Shown: positions 54,752 to 63,657 of the stretch, one piece after another
Layout of the letters: every line of letters begins with the position of its first letter
Position numbering within the stretch: the stretch's first letter is position 1
DNA from: Streptomyces blattellae
GTDB lineage: Bacteria; Actinomycetota; Actinomycetes; Streptomycetales; Streptomycetaceae
Assembly: GCF_009709555.1 (NCBI RefSeq)
Contig: NZ_WJBG01000252.1
Location: 1 to 64,000, forward strand
Length of the DNA: 64,000 nt
Reading direction: 5' to 3'
Made by a program: the position numbers and the translations under genes
Notes under the pieces: model-generated
Seen by the model: only the letters and a program-made list of their open reading frames with translations
Database searches by the model: none
Told to the model about the DNA's origin: nothing

Positions 54752-55954
54752 ATGTCTGGAACGAACACCACGACATCCGTCATCGTCGCGGGTGCCCGCA
54801 CTCCGATGGGCCGGTTGCTCGGCTCGCTCAAGTCGTTCTCCGGGGCCGACCTGGGCGGCTTCGCGATCAAGGCCGCCCTCGACCGCGCGGGAATCGGCGG
54901 CGACCAGGTGCAGTACGTCATCATGGGCCAGGTGCTCCAGGCCGGGGCAGGGCAGATCCCGGCACGCCAGGCCGCGGTCAAGGCGGGCATTCCGATGAAC
55001 GTCCCGGCGCTCACCGTCAACAAGGTGTGCCTGTCCGGCCTCGACGCGATCGCGCTCGCGGACCAGCTGATCCGCGCCGGCGAGTTCGACGTGATCGTCG
55101 CCGGCGGCCAGGAGTCCATGACCAACGCCCCCCACCTGCTCCCGAAGTCCCGCGAGGGATTCAAGTACGGGGCGATCGAGATGCTCGACGCGATGGCGTA
55201 CGACGGACTGACCGACCCGTGGGAGAACGTCCCCATGGGCGAGTCGACCGAGAAGCACAACACGAGGCTGGGCATCGTGCGCCCCGAGCAGGACGAGATC
55301 GCCGCCCTGTCCCACCAGCGCGCCGCTGCCGCCCAGAAGAACGGCCTCTTCGAGGCCGAGATCACCCCCGTCGAGATTCCGCAGCGCAAGGGCGAGCCGG
55401 TCGTCTTCAGCAAGGACGAGGGCATTCGCGCCGAGACGACGGCCGAGTCGCTGGGCAAGCTGCGCCCGGCGTTCGCCAAGGACGGCACGATCACCGCGGG
55501 TTCGGCCTCGCAGATCTCCGACGGTGCGGCGGCCGTGGTCGTGATGAGCAAGGCCAAGGCACAGGAGCTGGGCCTCGACTGGATCGCCGAGATCGGCGCC
55601 CACGGCAATGTGGCCGGTCCCGACAACTCTCTCCAGTCGCAGCCGGCGAACGCGATCCTGCACGCCCTGAAGAAGGAGGGCCTGGAGGTCGCGGACCTGG
55701 ACCTCATCGAGATCAACGAGGCGTTCGCCGCGGTCGCCGTCCAGTCAATGAAGGACCTCGGAGTGTCCAGCGAAAGGGTGAACGTCAACGGTGGCGCGAT
55801 CGCCCTCGGTCACCCGATCGGCATGTCGGGCGCCCGTCTCGTGCTGCACCTCGCGCTGGAGCTGAAGCGCCGGGGCGGCGGCGTCGGCGCGGCCGCGCTG
55901 TGTGGCGGCGGCGGGCAGGGTGACGCGCTCGTCGTGCGGGTACCCAAGGCCTGA
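54752..55954 (+). CDS. Acetyl-CoA acetyltransferase (thiolase)
   Basis: Condenses two acetyl-CoA to acetoacetyl-CoA or the reverse (400 aa). The nucleophile Cys93 is in NKVCLSGLDAIALA. His and Cys of the second half are in NGGAIALGHPIGMSGARLV and CGGGGQGDALVV; INEAFAAVAVQSM is also present. ATG 54752 is chosen because GGAAGGGG precedes it and homology starts at SVIVAGARTPMG; the longer frame from 54524 overlaps the epimerase gene. meaB follows 34 bp later. Confidence 0.95.
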   Translation: MSGTNTTTSVIVAGARTPMGRLLGSLKSFSGADLGGFAIKAALDRAGIGGDQVQYVIMGQVLQAGAGQIPARQAAVKAGIPMNVPALTVNKVCLSGLDAIALADQLIRAGEFDVIVAGGQESMTNAPHLLPKSREGFKYGAIEMLDAMAYDGLTDPWENVPMGESTEKHNTRLGIVRPEQDEIAALSHQRAAAAQKNGLFEAEITPVEIPQRKGEPVVFSKDEGIRAETTAESLGKLRPAFAKDGTITAGSASQISDGAAAVVVMSKAKAQELGLDWIAEIGAHGNVAGPDNSLQSQPANAILHALKKEGLEVADLDLIEINEAFAAVAVQSMKDLGVSSERVNVNGGAIALGHPIGMSGARLVLHLALELKRRGGGVGAAALCGGGGQGDALVVRVPKA

Positions 55955-55988
55955 TGCCGTTTACGTCGGTGAGCCGAACGGAGCTGTG

Positions 55989-56945
55989 ATGCAGGACGTC
56001 GCCACACTGGTGGACCAGGCCAGAGAGGGCCGGCCGCGGGCCGTGGCCCGGCTGATCTCCCTGGTGGAGGGGGCGTCCCCGCAGCTCCGCGAGGTCATGA
56101 CGGCGCTCGCCCCGCTGACGGGCAACGCGTACGTCGTCGGCCTCACCGGCTCGCCCGGTGTCGGCAAGTCGACATCGACGTCGGTGCTCGTGACGGCCTA
56201 CCGCAAGCAGGGCAAACGGGTGGGCGTCCTCGCCGTCGACCCGTCCTCGCCCTTCTCCGGCGGCGCCCTGCTCGGCGACCGCGTCCGCATGTCGGAGCAC
56301 GCCTCCGACCCCGGCGTCTACATCCGCTCCATGGCGACACGCGGCCACCTCGGCGGCCTCGCCTGGGCCGCGCCGCAGGCGATCCGCGTCCTCGACGCGG
56401 CGGGCTGCGACGTGATCCTGGTCGAGACCGTCGGAGTCGGCCAGTCGGAGGTCGAGATCGCGTCACAGGCCGACACGAGCGTGGTCCTCCTGGCACCCGG
56501 CATGGGCGACGGCATCCAGGCCGCCAAGGCCGGAATCCTGGAGATCGGCGATGTGTACGTCGTCAACAAGGCCGACCGCGACGGCGCCGACGCCACCGCC
56601 CGCGAGCTGAACCACATGCTGGGCCTCGGCGAGACCCGGGGCCCCGGCGACTGGCGCCCCCCGATCGTCAAGACGGTCGCCGCCCGCGCCGAGGGCATCG
56701 ACGAGGTCCTCGAAGCGCTGGAGAAGCACCGCGCCTGGATGGAGGAGCGGGGCGTCCTCGCCGAGCGCCGGCTGGCCCGCGCCTCCCGCGAGGTCGAGAC
56801 GATCGCCGTCACCGCCCTGCGCGAGCGGATCGGCGACCTGCACGGTGACCGGCGGCTGGGCGCGCTGGCGGAGCGGATCGTCGCGGGGGAGTTGGATCCG
56901 TACGGGGCGGCGGACGAGCTGGTGGCCGGGATCACGGCGGGCTGA
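55989..56945 (+). CDS. meaB: Methylmalonyl-CoA mutase-associated GTPase MeaB
   Basis: G3E-family GTPase (318 aa) that protects and loads methylmalonyl-CoA mutase with adenosylcobalamin. Motifs: GLTGSPGVGKSTSTSVL (P-loop), VDPSSPFSGGALLGDRVRM (switch I), VILVETVGVGQSEVEIA (Walker B/switch II) and VVNKADRDGADATAREL (NKxD). ATG 55989 begins MQDVATLVDQAREG and lies 34 bp after the thiolase. The mutase itself is not in the window. Confidence 0.95.
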   Translation: MQDVATLVDQAREGRPRAVARLISLVEGASPQLREVMTALAPLTGNAYVVGLTGSPGVGKSTSTSVLVTAYRKQGKRVGVLAVDPSSPFSGGALLGDRVRMSEHASDPGVYIRSMATRGHLGGLAWAAPQAIRVLDAAGCDVILVETVGVGQSEVEIASQADTSVVLLAPGMGDGIQAAKAGILEIGDVYVVNKADRDGADATARELNHMLGLGETRGPGDWRPPIVKTVAARAEGIDEVLEALEKHRAWMEERGVLAERRLARASREVETIAVTALRERIGDLHGDRRLGALAERIVAGELDPYGAADELVAGITAG

Positions 56946-57503
56946 CGGGAAGCGGGCGTACGTGTGTGCTGAGCCCTCCGCCGGCCGCGCCGGTTTCGCC
57001 GCTCCGCCGCGGGGCCGCGATGCGCCGTCGTTCGTCCGCGGGCCCGCCGTGGCTGGCCGCTCCCGCGCGGCGGAGCCGCGAAATCGGCCCGGCCCCGCGC
57101 CCCTCGGGCACCGCAGAACCGCGGCGGACCCAGCCCGACCTGCTTGGTACGGCGGCCGGTGCGGATGGCTTCCCGCCGGGTGACCGCTGGTGCGGATGGC
57201 TTCCCGCCGGGTGACCGCTGGTGCGGATGGCTTCCCGCCGGGTGACCGCTGGTGCGGATGGCTTCCCGCCGGGTGACCGCCGGGTGACCGCCGGATGGTG
57301 TAGCGGATCATGGCGCCGGAACTCGCAGGTCGAGGGCGGTGGTCACGCCGGAGCAGGTGTCCGGAGCGCCTGAGCAGGGCGCCTCGCGGACTGCCGCCGC
57401 CACGAGACCGCCGTGGGCCTCGACCGGAACCCCAAGCCCTTGATCCCTACACCACCCCGCGGGACACGACCCCGGCGCGTGCCCGCGGGACGCCCGCTGA
57501 TCG
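56946..57503. other. Repeat-bearing non-coding gap
   Basis: The 558 bp between meaB and the PepSY gene (both ends 3') hold GC-rich low-complexity DNA and the 31-bp array. No frame here shows a ribosome site plus recognisable protein. Confidence 0.5.
57158..57281 (+). repeat. 31-bp tandem repeat, four copies
   Basis: Four copies of a 31-bp unit (GGTGCGGATGGCTTCCCGCC plus GGGTGACCGCT) start at 57158, 57189, 57220 and 57251. They are identical except that the last ends in C. A partial GGGTGACCGCC follows. Confidence 0.95.
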
Positions 57504-58208
57504 TCAGTCGACGTCGTGGCGGTCGTCGTGGCGGTCGTCGTGGTCGTCGTCGTGGTCGTCGTCCGCGCGGCTGTCGCGGTCGCCGTCGTCGCCGTCGTCG
57601 TCCGAGTCGGCCGTGACCTTGCCGGTGTTCAGGTCGACGTGCCAGTCGCGGTCGTCCTTGCCCGAGCCCGTGCTGACGTCCCAGGCCTTCGCGCGGCCGT
57701 CGTCGTCGAGGTCCACGTCGGTCACCGTCCCCTTGGCGGCGGCGGCCTCGGCGGCCTGCGCGGCGGTCACGGAAGTGCCCTTGAGCGCGGCGCGTACGTC
57801 GGCGGTGTCGTCGTCATCGTCCTCGCGCCCGGTCTGGGAGCCGAGGACGTTGCCGCTGGCCGGATCGATGCTGACCGTGTGCCAGGTGTCGTCGCCGGCG
57901 AGGATGCGGACCTGCCACCCGGCCGCGCCGTCATCCCCGCGGTCATCCCCGTCGTCGTCACCGTCGTCGTCCAGTTCGGCGGAGACGGCGGTGCCCGGGG
58001 CTTCCTTCAAGGCGGCGGTGATCGCGTCGGCGGCGGTCACGGTGCCGGACTCCACGCGCCGTGCGTCGTCGTCCCGCGTCACCGTCGCGCCCGCCCCCGT
58101 CTGCCGCGCGGGCGCGTCGTCCTCCCCCGAGACCGCGAGCGCCGTGGCCGTACCGCCCCCGATCAGTGCGGCGGCTGTGACAGCGGCGATCACGATGTTG
58201 CGCTTCAT
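57504..58208 (-). CDS. Secreted acidic PepSY-domain protein
   Basis: The 234-aa protein starts with a signal peptide (MKRNIVIAAVTAAALIGGGTA). Two PepSY-like units follow: ~60-140 (TAADAITAALKEAPGTAVSAEL, then GWQVRILAGDDTWHTVSIDPASGNVLG in pieces) and ~145-210 (VTAAQAAEAAAAKGTVTDVDL, then WHVDLNTGKVTADS). Long Asp runs (DDDGDDDGDDRGDD, DDDDD) and a His/Asp tail (DDDHDDDHDDRHDD) suggest cation binding. PepSY domains act as inhibitors or ligand sensors in secreted proteins. The start at 58208 is chosen for the signal peptide. It is divergent from the two-component genes, 120 bp away. Confidence 0.85.
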   Translation of the reverse strand: MKRNIVIAAVTAAALIGGGTATALAVSGEDDAPARQTGAGATVTRDDDARRVESGTVTAADAITAALKEAPGTAVSAELDDDGDDDGDDRGDDGAAGWQVRILAGDDTWHTVSIDPASGNVLGSQTGREDDDDDTADVRAALKGTSVTAAQAAEAAAAKGTVTDVDLDDDGRAKAWDVSTGSGKDDRDWHVDLNTGKVTADSDDDGDDGDRDSRADDDHDDDHDDRHDDRHDVD

Positions 58209-58328
58209 GTGGATCCCTCCCGAGTCGTTGCTGTTCGTTCGACGGGAATCAATCTCGCCGACCGACGCTGAGGGGAACCTGAAGCCGCCTGAAGACATCT
58301 TCAGCTTGGCTTTGCGAACCTGTACTCC

Positions 58329-59045
58329 ATGCGCCCGCCCGTCTCCCACCACCACCCTGCTGGAGGCGCTTCGCGCCACCCTTTTCGATTCTTGATCGTG
58401 GAGGACGAAAAGCGGCTGGCCCTGTCGCTCGCCAAGGGCCTGTCGGCCGAGGGCTATGCCGTCGACGTCGTGCACGACGGCCGCGAGGGCCTGCACCGGG
58501 CGACCGAGGGATCGTACGACCTGGTGATCCTCGACATCATGCTCCCCGGCCTCAACGGCTACCGCGTCTGCGCCGCCCTGCGCGCCGCCGGACACGACGT
58601 GCCGATCCTGATGCTCACCGCCAAGGACGGTGAGTACGACGAGGCGGAGGGCCTCGACACGGGCGCGGACGACTACCTCACCAAGCCGTTCTCGTACGTC
58701 GTCCTGGTCGCCCGGATCAAGGCCCTGATGCGGCGACGGCAGGGCGCCGGGGCCTCGCCCGTGCACGTCCACGGTGACCTGAAGGTCGACACGGCCGCCC
58801 GCCGTGTCTTCCTGGACGGGGACGAAGTCGCGCTGACCACCAAGGAGTTCGCGGTCCTGGAGCAGCTCGTCGTGCGGGCCGGCGAGGTGGTGTCCAAGGC
58901 CGAGATCCTGGAGCACGTCTGGGACTTCGCGTACGAGGGCGACCCGAACATCGTCGAGGTGTACGTCAGCACCCTGCGGCGCAAGCTGCGCGCCGGGCTC
59001 ATCCGGACGGTGCGCGGCGCCGGCTACCGGCTGGAGACGGCGTGA
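58329..59045 (+). CDS. OmpR-family response regulator
   Basis: The 238-aa protein has a receiver (FLIVEDEKRLALSLAKGL, phospho-Asp69 in VILDIMLPGLNGYRV, Lys in DYLTKPFSYVVLV). A C-terminal winged helix follows (LTTKEFAVLEQLVVRAGEVVSKAEILEHVW, NIVEVYVSTLRRKL). It probably binds its own promoter and that of the divergent PepSY gene (inference). Its stop overlaps the kinase GTG by four bases. The first ~18 residues precede the receiver fold, so a start near 58393 is possible. Confidence 0.93.
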   Translation: MRPPVSHHHPAGGASRHPFRFLIVEDEKRLALSLAKGLSAEGYAVDVVHDGREGLHRATEGSYDLVILDIMLPGLNGYRVCAALRAAGHDVPILMLTAKDGEYDEAEGLDTGADDYLTKPFSYVVLVARIKALMRRRQGAGASPVHVHGDLKVDTAARRVFLDGDEVALTTKEFAVLEQLVVRAGEVVSKAEILEHVWDFAYEGDPNIVEVYVSTLRRKLRAGLIRTVRGAGYRLETA

Positions 59046-60472
59046 GACGACGGCTCTTCGGCTCCGTACGCTCCCGGGCGACGCTCGGCGCCACCCTCGT
59101 CGTCGCCGTGGCGCTGCTCGCGGCCGGGACCGCCGTCCTGCTGTCGCTGCGGTCCAACCTCGTCGGCCAGGCGGGCACCCAGGCCGAGCGGTCCGCGCGG
59201 GAGGTCGCCGCCGACCTCGCGGCCGGGACGGCGTACGAGCAGCTCTCCCTGGACGACGACGACCGGCCGGTCCAGATCGTCGACGCGGCCGGCAGGCTGG
59301 TCGCGGCCGGCGAGCAGCTGGAGCGGATCAGCGGGACGGGCACGGACGCGGTCCGGCCGCAGGCCCCAGGGGGCGGCGGCCCGGCGGAGGGCGACGGCGA
59401 CGACGATGACGATGACGACGACTCCGACGACCGTTCCCTGGAACCCGGTGAGATCGGCCGGGACACCACCTTCCACGACGGTTCCGCGACCATCGAGGGG
59501 GAGTCGGCCGACTACCGCTTCGCCGAGGTCCACGTGGAGGTCCCTGGCAAGGGCGCGCTGACCGTCTACGCGGGCGCCCCGCTGTCCGCCGAGCAGAGCG
59601 CCGTCAACACCGCGCTGACCGTCATGCTGATCGGCCTCCCGCTGCTGCTCGGCGTCGTCGCGGGCGTGACCTGGCTGGTCACCGGGCGTGCACTGCGCCC
59701 GGTGGCGGGCATCCGCGGCGAGATGGCCGCGATCACCGCCTCCGAGGACCTGGCCCGCCGGGTGCCGGTGCCGGACACGCACGACGAGGTGGCCCGGCTC
59801 GCCCGGACGACCAACGAGACGCTGGCCGCCCTGGAGACCTCCGTGGAGCGCCAGCGGCGGTTCGTCGCCGACGCCTCCCACGAGCTGCGCAGCCCGATCG
59901 CGTCCCTGCGCACCCAGCTCGAAGTGGCCGCCGCCCATCCCGAGCTGCTGGACCTGGACGGCGCGGTCGCCGACACCGTACGACTGCAGCACCTGGCCGC
60001 CGACCTGCTGCTGCTGGCCCGGCTGGACGCGGGGGAGGGGCCGGCCGGCACACGCGTGGACCTCGCCGCGCTGGCGGGGGAGGAGGCCGCCGGGCGGACG
60101 GGCGTGACGGTCGAGGCCACCGGCGCCGTCGAAGTGGCCGGATCGCGTGGGCAGTTGGGGCGGGTGCTGGCCAATCTGCTGGACAACGCGCAGCGGCACG
60201 CCAGAACGGCGGTCACCGTGGCCGTACGGCGGGACGGGGACCGGGCGGTGGTCGCGGTCGCCGACGACGGCGACGGGGTGCCGCAGGCCGACCGGGAGCG
60301 GATCTTCGAGCGGTTCGTACGGCTGGACGCCGCCCGCAGCCGTGACGACGGCGGCGCGGGGCTGGGTCTCGCCATCGCCCGGGACGTCGCCGTACGGCAC
60401 GGGGGCACGCTCACGGTACGGGACGCGCCGACAGGCGGAGCCCTGTTCGAACTCCGCCTGCCGCTTCCCTGA
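59042..60472 (+). CDS. Sensor histidine kinase
   Basis: A 476-aa membrane kinase. The first span is ~14-36 and the second ~190-210 (VMLIGLPLLLGVVAGVTWLV). They bracket an extracytoplasmic domain holding the acidic run GDGDDDDDDDDSDD. HAMP, then the H-box DASHELRSPIASLRTQLE (His280), N-box ANLLDNAQRHA, D-box VADDGDGVP and GAGLGLAIARDVA follow. The acidic sensor and the acidic PepSY neighbour suggest metal or cationic-compound sensing (inference). GTG 59042 overlaps the regulator gene. Confidence 0.93.
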   Translation: MRRRLFGSVRSRATLGATLVVAVALLAAGTAVLLSLRSNLVGQAGTQAERSAREVAADLAAGTAYEQLSLDDDDRPVQIVDAAGRLVAAGEQLERISGTGTDAVRPQAPGGGGPAEGDGDDDDDDDDSDDRSLEPGEIGRDTTFHDGSATIEGESADYRFAEVHVEVPGKGALTVYAGAPLSAEQSAVNTALTVMLIGLPLLLGVVAGVTWLVTGRALRPVAGIRGEMAAITASEDLARRVPVPDTHDEVARLARTTNETLAALETSVERQRRFVADASHELRSPIASLRTQLEVAAAHPELLDLDGAVADTVRLQHLAADLLLLARLDAGEGPAGTRVDLAALAGEEAAGRTGVTVEATGAVEVAGSRGQLGRVLANLLDNAQRHARTAVTVAVRRDGDRAVVAVADDGDGVPQADRERIFERFVRLDAARSRDDGGAGLGLAIARDVAVRHGGTLTVRDAPTGGALFELRLPLP

Positions 60473-60482
60473 ATTCAGGACG

Positions 60483-60959
60483 TCAGGGGCGCCCGCGCTG
60501 CCCGCGCAGGTGCTCGGCGATCGGCTTCAGGCCCTTGTCGAGCTGGGCCAGTGCCTCGGGGGGCAGCAGGTCGATGAAGTGCCTCCGCACAGACGCCACA
60601 TGATGGGGCGCGACCTTCTTCATCGTCTCCATACCGTGCTCGGTGAGCACGGCATACAGTCCACGGCGGTCGGACTCGCAGTTCTCCCGCCGCACCAGGT
60701 CCGCGTTCTCCATGCGGGTGATCTGGTGCGAGAGGCGGCTCTTGGACTGGAGGGTGGCGGACGCGAGGTCGCTCATCCGCATCCGTACGTCCGCCGACTC
60801 GGAGAGATTCACCAGGATCTCGTAGTCGTTCATCGTCAGGCCGAACGGCTGCAGGTCCTTTTCGAGCTGGTACGTCAACAGCCTGTTGACCTCCAGGTGG
60901 GTGCGCCAGGCGCACTGCTCCGCATCGGTCAGCCAGCGCGTAGCCGTCTCGGTCTCCAT
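60483..60959 (-). CDS. MarR-family transcriptional regulator
   Basis: The 158-aa protein has the MarR winged helix: TYQLEKDLQPFGLTMNDYEILVNLSE, MRMSDLASATLQSKSRLSHQITRMENADLVRRENCESDRRGLYAVLTEHG (in part). The DRRG wing and helix-turn-helix are clear. It converges on the kinase gene and is divergent from nothing within the next 90 bp. The start at 60959 is preceded by an AT-rich segment (CTACCTAAAATGTTGAAAGG) that may hold its promoter and operator. Confidence 0.92.
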   Translation of the reverse strand: METETATRWLTDAEQCAWRTHLEVNRLLTYQLEKDLQPFGLTMNDYEILVNLSESADVRMRMSDLASATLQSKSRLSHQITRMENADLVRRENCESDRRGLYAVLTEHGMETMKKVAPHHVASVRRHFIDLLPPEALAQLDKGLKPIAEHLRGQRGRP

Positions 60960-61051
60960 GAATGAAGTCTACCTAAAATGTTGAAAGGCGAACTAATGAG
61001 GGTGGTGTGACGGTGCGCACACGTTCGATGTCACACTCCGCAGACTACCGC

Positions 61052-61846
61052 TCACAGCCCGAAGCGACGCTGAAGGTCTCCCAGCTGTCCGGGAAGGCGC
61101 GGTGTGCCCGGTTGCTGTGCGGGCCCTGTGTGACCACCGCGGGCCCCAGGTACGCCGGCCTGCTGCGGGACCGCCCCCGTGGCCTGCTCGGCCATCAGGG
61201 TTTCGGTGGACTGCAGCAGGACCGTACCGGCTCCCACGAACTCGAACTGATGCTCCTCGCCGGACGCCCCGCCGAGGCCCGTCATCGCACGTAGACCGCC
61301 CATCAGGCCCGTCATGTAGCCATGGTCGTAGTGATGGCACGGTGACGGGCAGTCGGCCCAGCCGACGAGCGCCTGCGGGTCCACCCGGATCGGCGGTTCC
61401 ATGAACACCACCGGACCGTTGGATGCGGCTACGAAGGTGCCGGTTCCGATCAGCGTCAGAAAACCCGGAACGATCGACTGCTTGAGCGCAAGACTTGGCT
61501 GAAAAGCGAGCAGGTTGCCCGCGCGAATGGTCAGGTTGCCCTGGTCCAGGTCATACGAATTGACGTCGAAGGCCCGGTCGGCGAGGAGCATCTTGCCCGA
61601 GCCCTCCGCCACGACCCAGTCGCTCGCATGCAGAGGCGAATGAAAGGACGTACGGACAAGACGGTCCAGACGGCCGTGTCCGATGCCGTTGAAGTCGATC
61701 GAGCCGTAGTAGGCGATCATCTTCCCCTTCTGCAGGAACCACTGGGTGCCCTTGAGCTCCACGCAGAAGGTGTACGAGTTCACGTTGTCGTCGGCGGGCA
61801 GGGTCATCGGGTCGTGGACGACGACGCCGGGAGTTCCGTAGGTCAC
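61052..61846 (-). CDS. AIM24-family protein 1
   Basis: The 264-aa protein belongs to the AIM24/DUF124 beta-sandwich family. It shows FCVELKGTQWFLQKGKMIAYYGSIDF, DLDQGNLTIRAGNLLAFQPSL, GTFVAASNGPVVFM and the VDPQALVGWADCP ending (in pieces). The C-terminus is extended by ~60 residues including PQQAGVPGARGGHTGPAQQ. It starts at GTG 61846, which overlaps the stop of the neighbour by four bases. In bacteria this family is widespread with unknown biochemical role. Confidence 0.9.
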   Translation of the reverse strand: MTYGTPGVVVHDPMTLPADDNVNSYTFCVELKGTQWFLQKGKMIAYYGSIDFNGIGHGRLDRLVRTSFHSPLHASDWVVAEGSGKMLLADRAFDVNSYDLDQGNLTIRAGNLLAFQPSLALKQSIVPGFLTLIGTGTFVAASNGPVVFMEPPIRVDPQALVGWADCPSPCHHYDHGYMTGLMGGLRAMTGLGGASGEEHQFEFVGAGTVLLQSTETLMAEQATGAVPQQAGVPGARGGHTGPAQQPGTPRLPGQLGDLQRRFGL

Positions 61847-62493
61847 AGCTTCTCCTCCGAGGCCTGGACGTACACCGCGCCGTTGCCCCTCAGCTCCAGC
61901 TGGAAGGCCTCGCCGGAGCCGCGGCCCACCATGTCCCGCCAGCCCAGGGCGGTGGACAGCTTGTTGCGTACGTCGCCGTGGTGGGCGACGTACGCCTGCG
62001 GGTCGACATGGACGGGCCGCTGGGGGGTGATCGGTATCTCGAAGACGCCGCCGTGCGCCATCACCGCGACCGCGCCCTGCCCCTTGAGGGTGGTGGTGAA
62101 CAGTCCCTGACCCGTCACCTGGCCCCGCACCATGCCCATGACGCCGCCCTGGGACCCCAGGAACATCGTGCCCTGCTGGAGGGTGCCCTCGAAGGCGAGC
62201 AGCCGGTCCGCCTCCACACACAGCGTGTCGCCGGCGAGGTTGATCACCTGGACGTGGTGCCCGCCGTGCCCGAACAGAACCGTGCCGCTGCCCTCGACGG
62301 TCATCAGCGGCGTGTCCTCATGGGCGACCCGGCGCCCGATCATCGACATGATCCCGCCCTGGCCGCCGGCCATGTTGGGCGTGAAGGACACCTCGCCCTT
62401 GTAGGCGAGCATGGCGCCACGCTGACTGAACAGCCGCTGGCCGGGCATGACGGTCGCCTCGACCATCTTCGAGTTGATCTCACGGAAGCCCAT
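61843..62493 (-). CDS. AIM24-family protein 2
   Basis: The 216-aa paralog starts MGFREINSKMVEATVMPGQ at 62493. It repeats the family pattern: MLAYKGEVSFTPNMAGGQGG, VINLAGDTLCVEADRLLAFEGTL, GLFTTTLKGQGAVAVMAHGG, VDPQAYVAHHGDVRNKL and FQLELRGNGAVYVQASE. It lies one base after the stop of protein 3 and overlaps the start of protein 1, so the three form one operon. Confidence 0.92.
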   Translation of the reverse strand: MGFREINSKMVEATVMPGQRLFSQRGAMLAYKGEVSFTPNMAGGQGGIMSMIGRRVAHEDTPLMTVEGSGTVLFGHGGHHVQVINLAGDTLCVEADRLLAFEGTLQQGTMFLGSQGGVMGMVRGQVTGQGLFTTTLKGQGAVAVMAHGGVFEIPITPQRPVHVDPQAYVAHHGDVRNKLSTALGWRDMVGRGSGEAFQLELRGNGAVYVQASEEKL

Positions 62494-62494
62494 G

Positions 62495-63127
62495 TCACAC
62501 CTCCCCCGCGACGGTGTTCCGCTCACTGGGCTGCACGTACACCAGCCCGTCCCCCTCGAAGCGGATCTGGAAGGCCTCACCGCCGCCCTCGCCTACGAGC
62601 GTGCGGAACGTCACACCGGACTGGAAGGACTGCCGAAGATTCCCCTGGTGCGCCACATAGGCCCCCGGGTCGACGGTCAGCGGATACTGCGCGCTCACCC
62701 GCAGCACGACAGCCGGCCCGTCCGACATGATCGCCGCCTGCCCGCTCCCCTCGACGGTCGTGGTGAACAGCCCGTTTCCCTGAGAGGCGCCACGCAGCCC
62801 CGTGAAGGACGTGCCCGTCCGCAGCCCCGCGTCGGTCGCCAGCAGGTTGCTCGACTCCACGTACAGCTTGTCCCCCTGGAGACTCACGAGGTTGATCTCG
62901 GACGCGCGGTCCGCGAACCAGCACGTGCCGTGCCCGGACACCTCCATCACGGTCATCTGCTCGCCGGTGATGCGCCGGGTCACCATGCCCCGGAGCCCCT
63001 CACCGCCGCCGCTCAGCTTCTTGAAGGCCATCTGCCCGTCGTACGCGACCATCGAGCCGTTCTTCGCCTTCACGGCGTCCCCGGTCATGTCGACGGCAAG
63101 CACCTTGCTGCCTTGAAGTCGGAACAT
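62495..63127 (-). CDS. AIM24-family protein 3
   Basis: The 210-aa first gene of the operon starts MFRLQGSKVLAVDMTGDAV at 63127. Family features: SMVAYDGQMAFKKL, VSLQGDKLYVESSNLLATDAGL, GLFTTTVEGSGQAAIM, TVDPGAYVAHQGNLRQSF and FQIRFEGDGLVYVQPSE. Proteins 2 and 3 share the most motifs; protein 1 is the most diverged. The upstream frame to 63250 lacks homology and is not included. Confidence 0.92.
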   Translation of the reverse strand: MFRLQGSKVLAVDMTGDAVKAKNGSMVAYDGQMAFKKLSGGGEGLRGMVTRRITGEQMTVMEVSGHGTCWFADRASEINLVSLQGDKLYVESSNLLATDAGLRTGTSFTGLRGASQGNGLFTTTVEGSGQAAIMSDGPAVVLRVSAQYPLTVDPGAYVAHQGNLRQSFQSGVTFRTLVGEGGGEAFQIRFEGDGLVYVQPSERNTVAGEV

Positions 63128-63312
63128 CGCCACGGGGTGAAGGTAGCCGCACGCAAGCCCTTGCCGACAGATCCCGGGGGTGGAGGCGGACCCTGAGAGT
63201 GCCCCTAGGGGGTGGGGGGTGCCTTCACCCCGCGAAGTCGTTTGCCACAATGGGCGGGATGTTTGTGCCGGTGTTCACAAGCAGTCGACGTCTCCCCCAT
63301 CGAAGGTGACCC

Positions 63313-63657
63313 GTGGACCTCAAGACCGCCTCCTCCCTCCGCCGTCTCCGTCTCGTCTCGGTCCCCGAGGCCGTCTCGTTCCTGCTCCTGCTGGTCTGCT
63401 CGGTACTGAGGCGGACCACGGACTTCGACGCGGTGCCCGTGATGGGCATGATCCACGGCGTTCTCTTCATCCTGTACGTGATCTTCTGGGCGGACGCCTG
63501 GAACCGTACGAAGTGGTCCCTGAAGACCGCCGCCCTGTACTTCGTCCTCTCCGTCCTGCCCGCCGGCGGCTTCTTCGCCGAGCGCAAGCTCAAGCGCGAG
63601 GCCGAGAACGCGGTGATCGCCTCCCGCGCCCGCAGGGAAGGGATCGTGAACGCGTGA
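63313..63657 (+). CDS. DUF3817 membrane protein
   Basis: The 114-aa protein starts at GTG 63313 and has about three spans (AVSFLLLLVCSVL, MGMIHGVLFILYVIFW, ALYFVLSVLPAGGFF). The sequence RLRLVSVPEAVSFLLL and PAGGFFAERKL matches the DUF3817 family (recall). Its stop overlaps the next GTG by four bases. Function unknown. Confidence 0.85.
   Translation: MDLKTASSLRRLRLVSVPEAVSFLLLLVCSVLRRTTDFDAVPVMGMIHGVLFILYVIFWADAWNRTKWSLKTAALYFVLSVLPAGGFFAERKLKREAENAVIASRARREGIVNA

Noticed and set aside
57158..57281. Possible CRISPR array
   Set aside because: The 31-bp units are head-to-tail without spacers.
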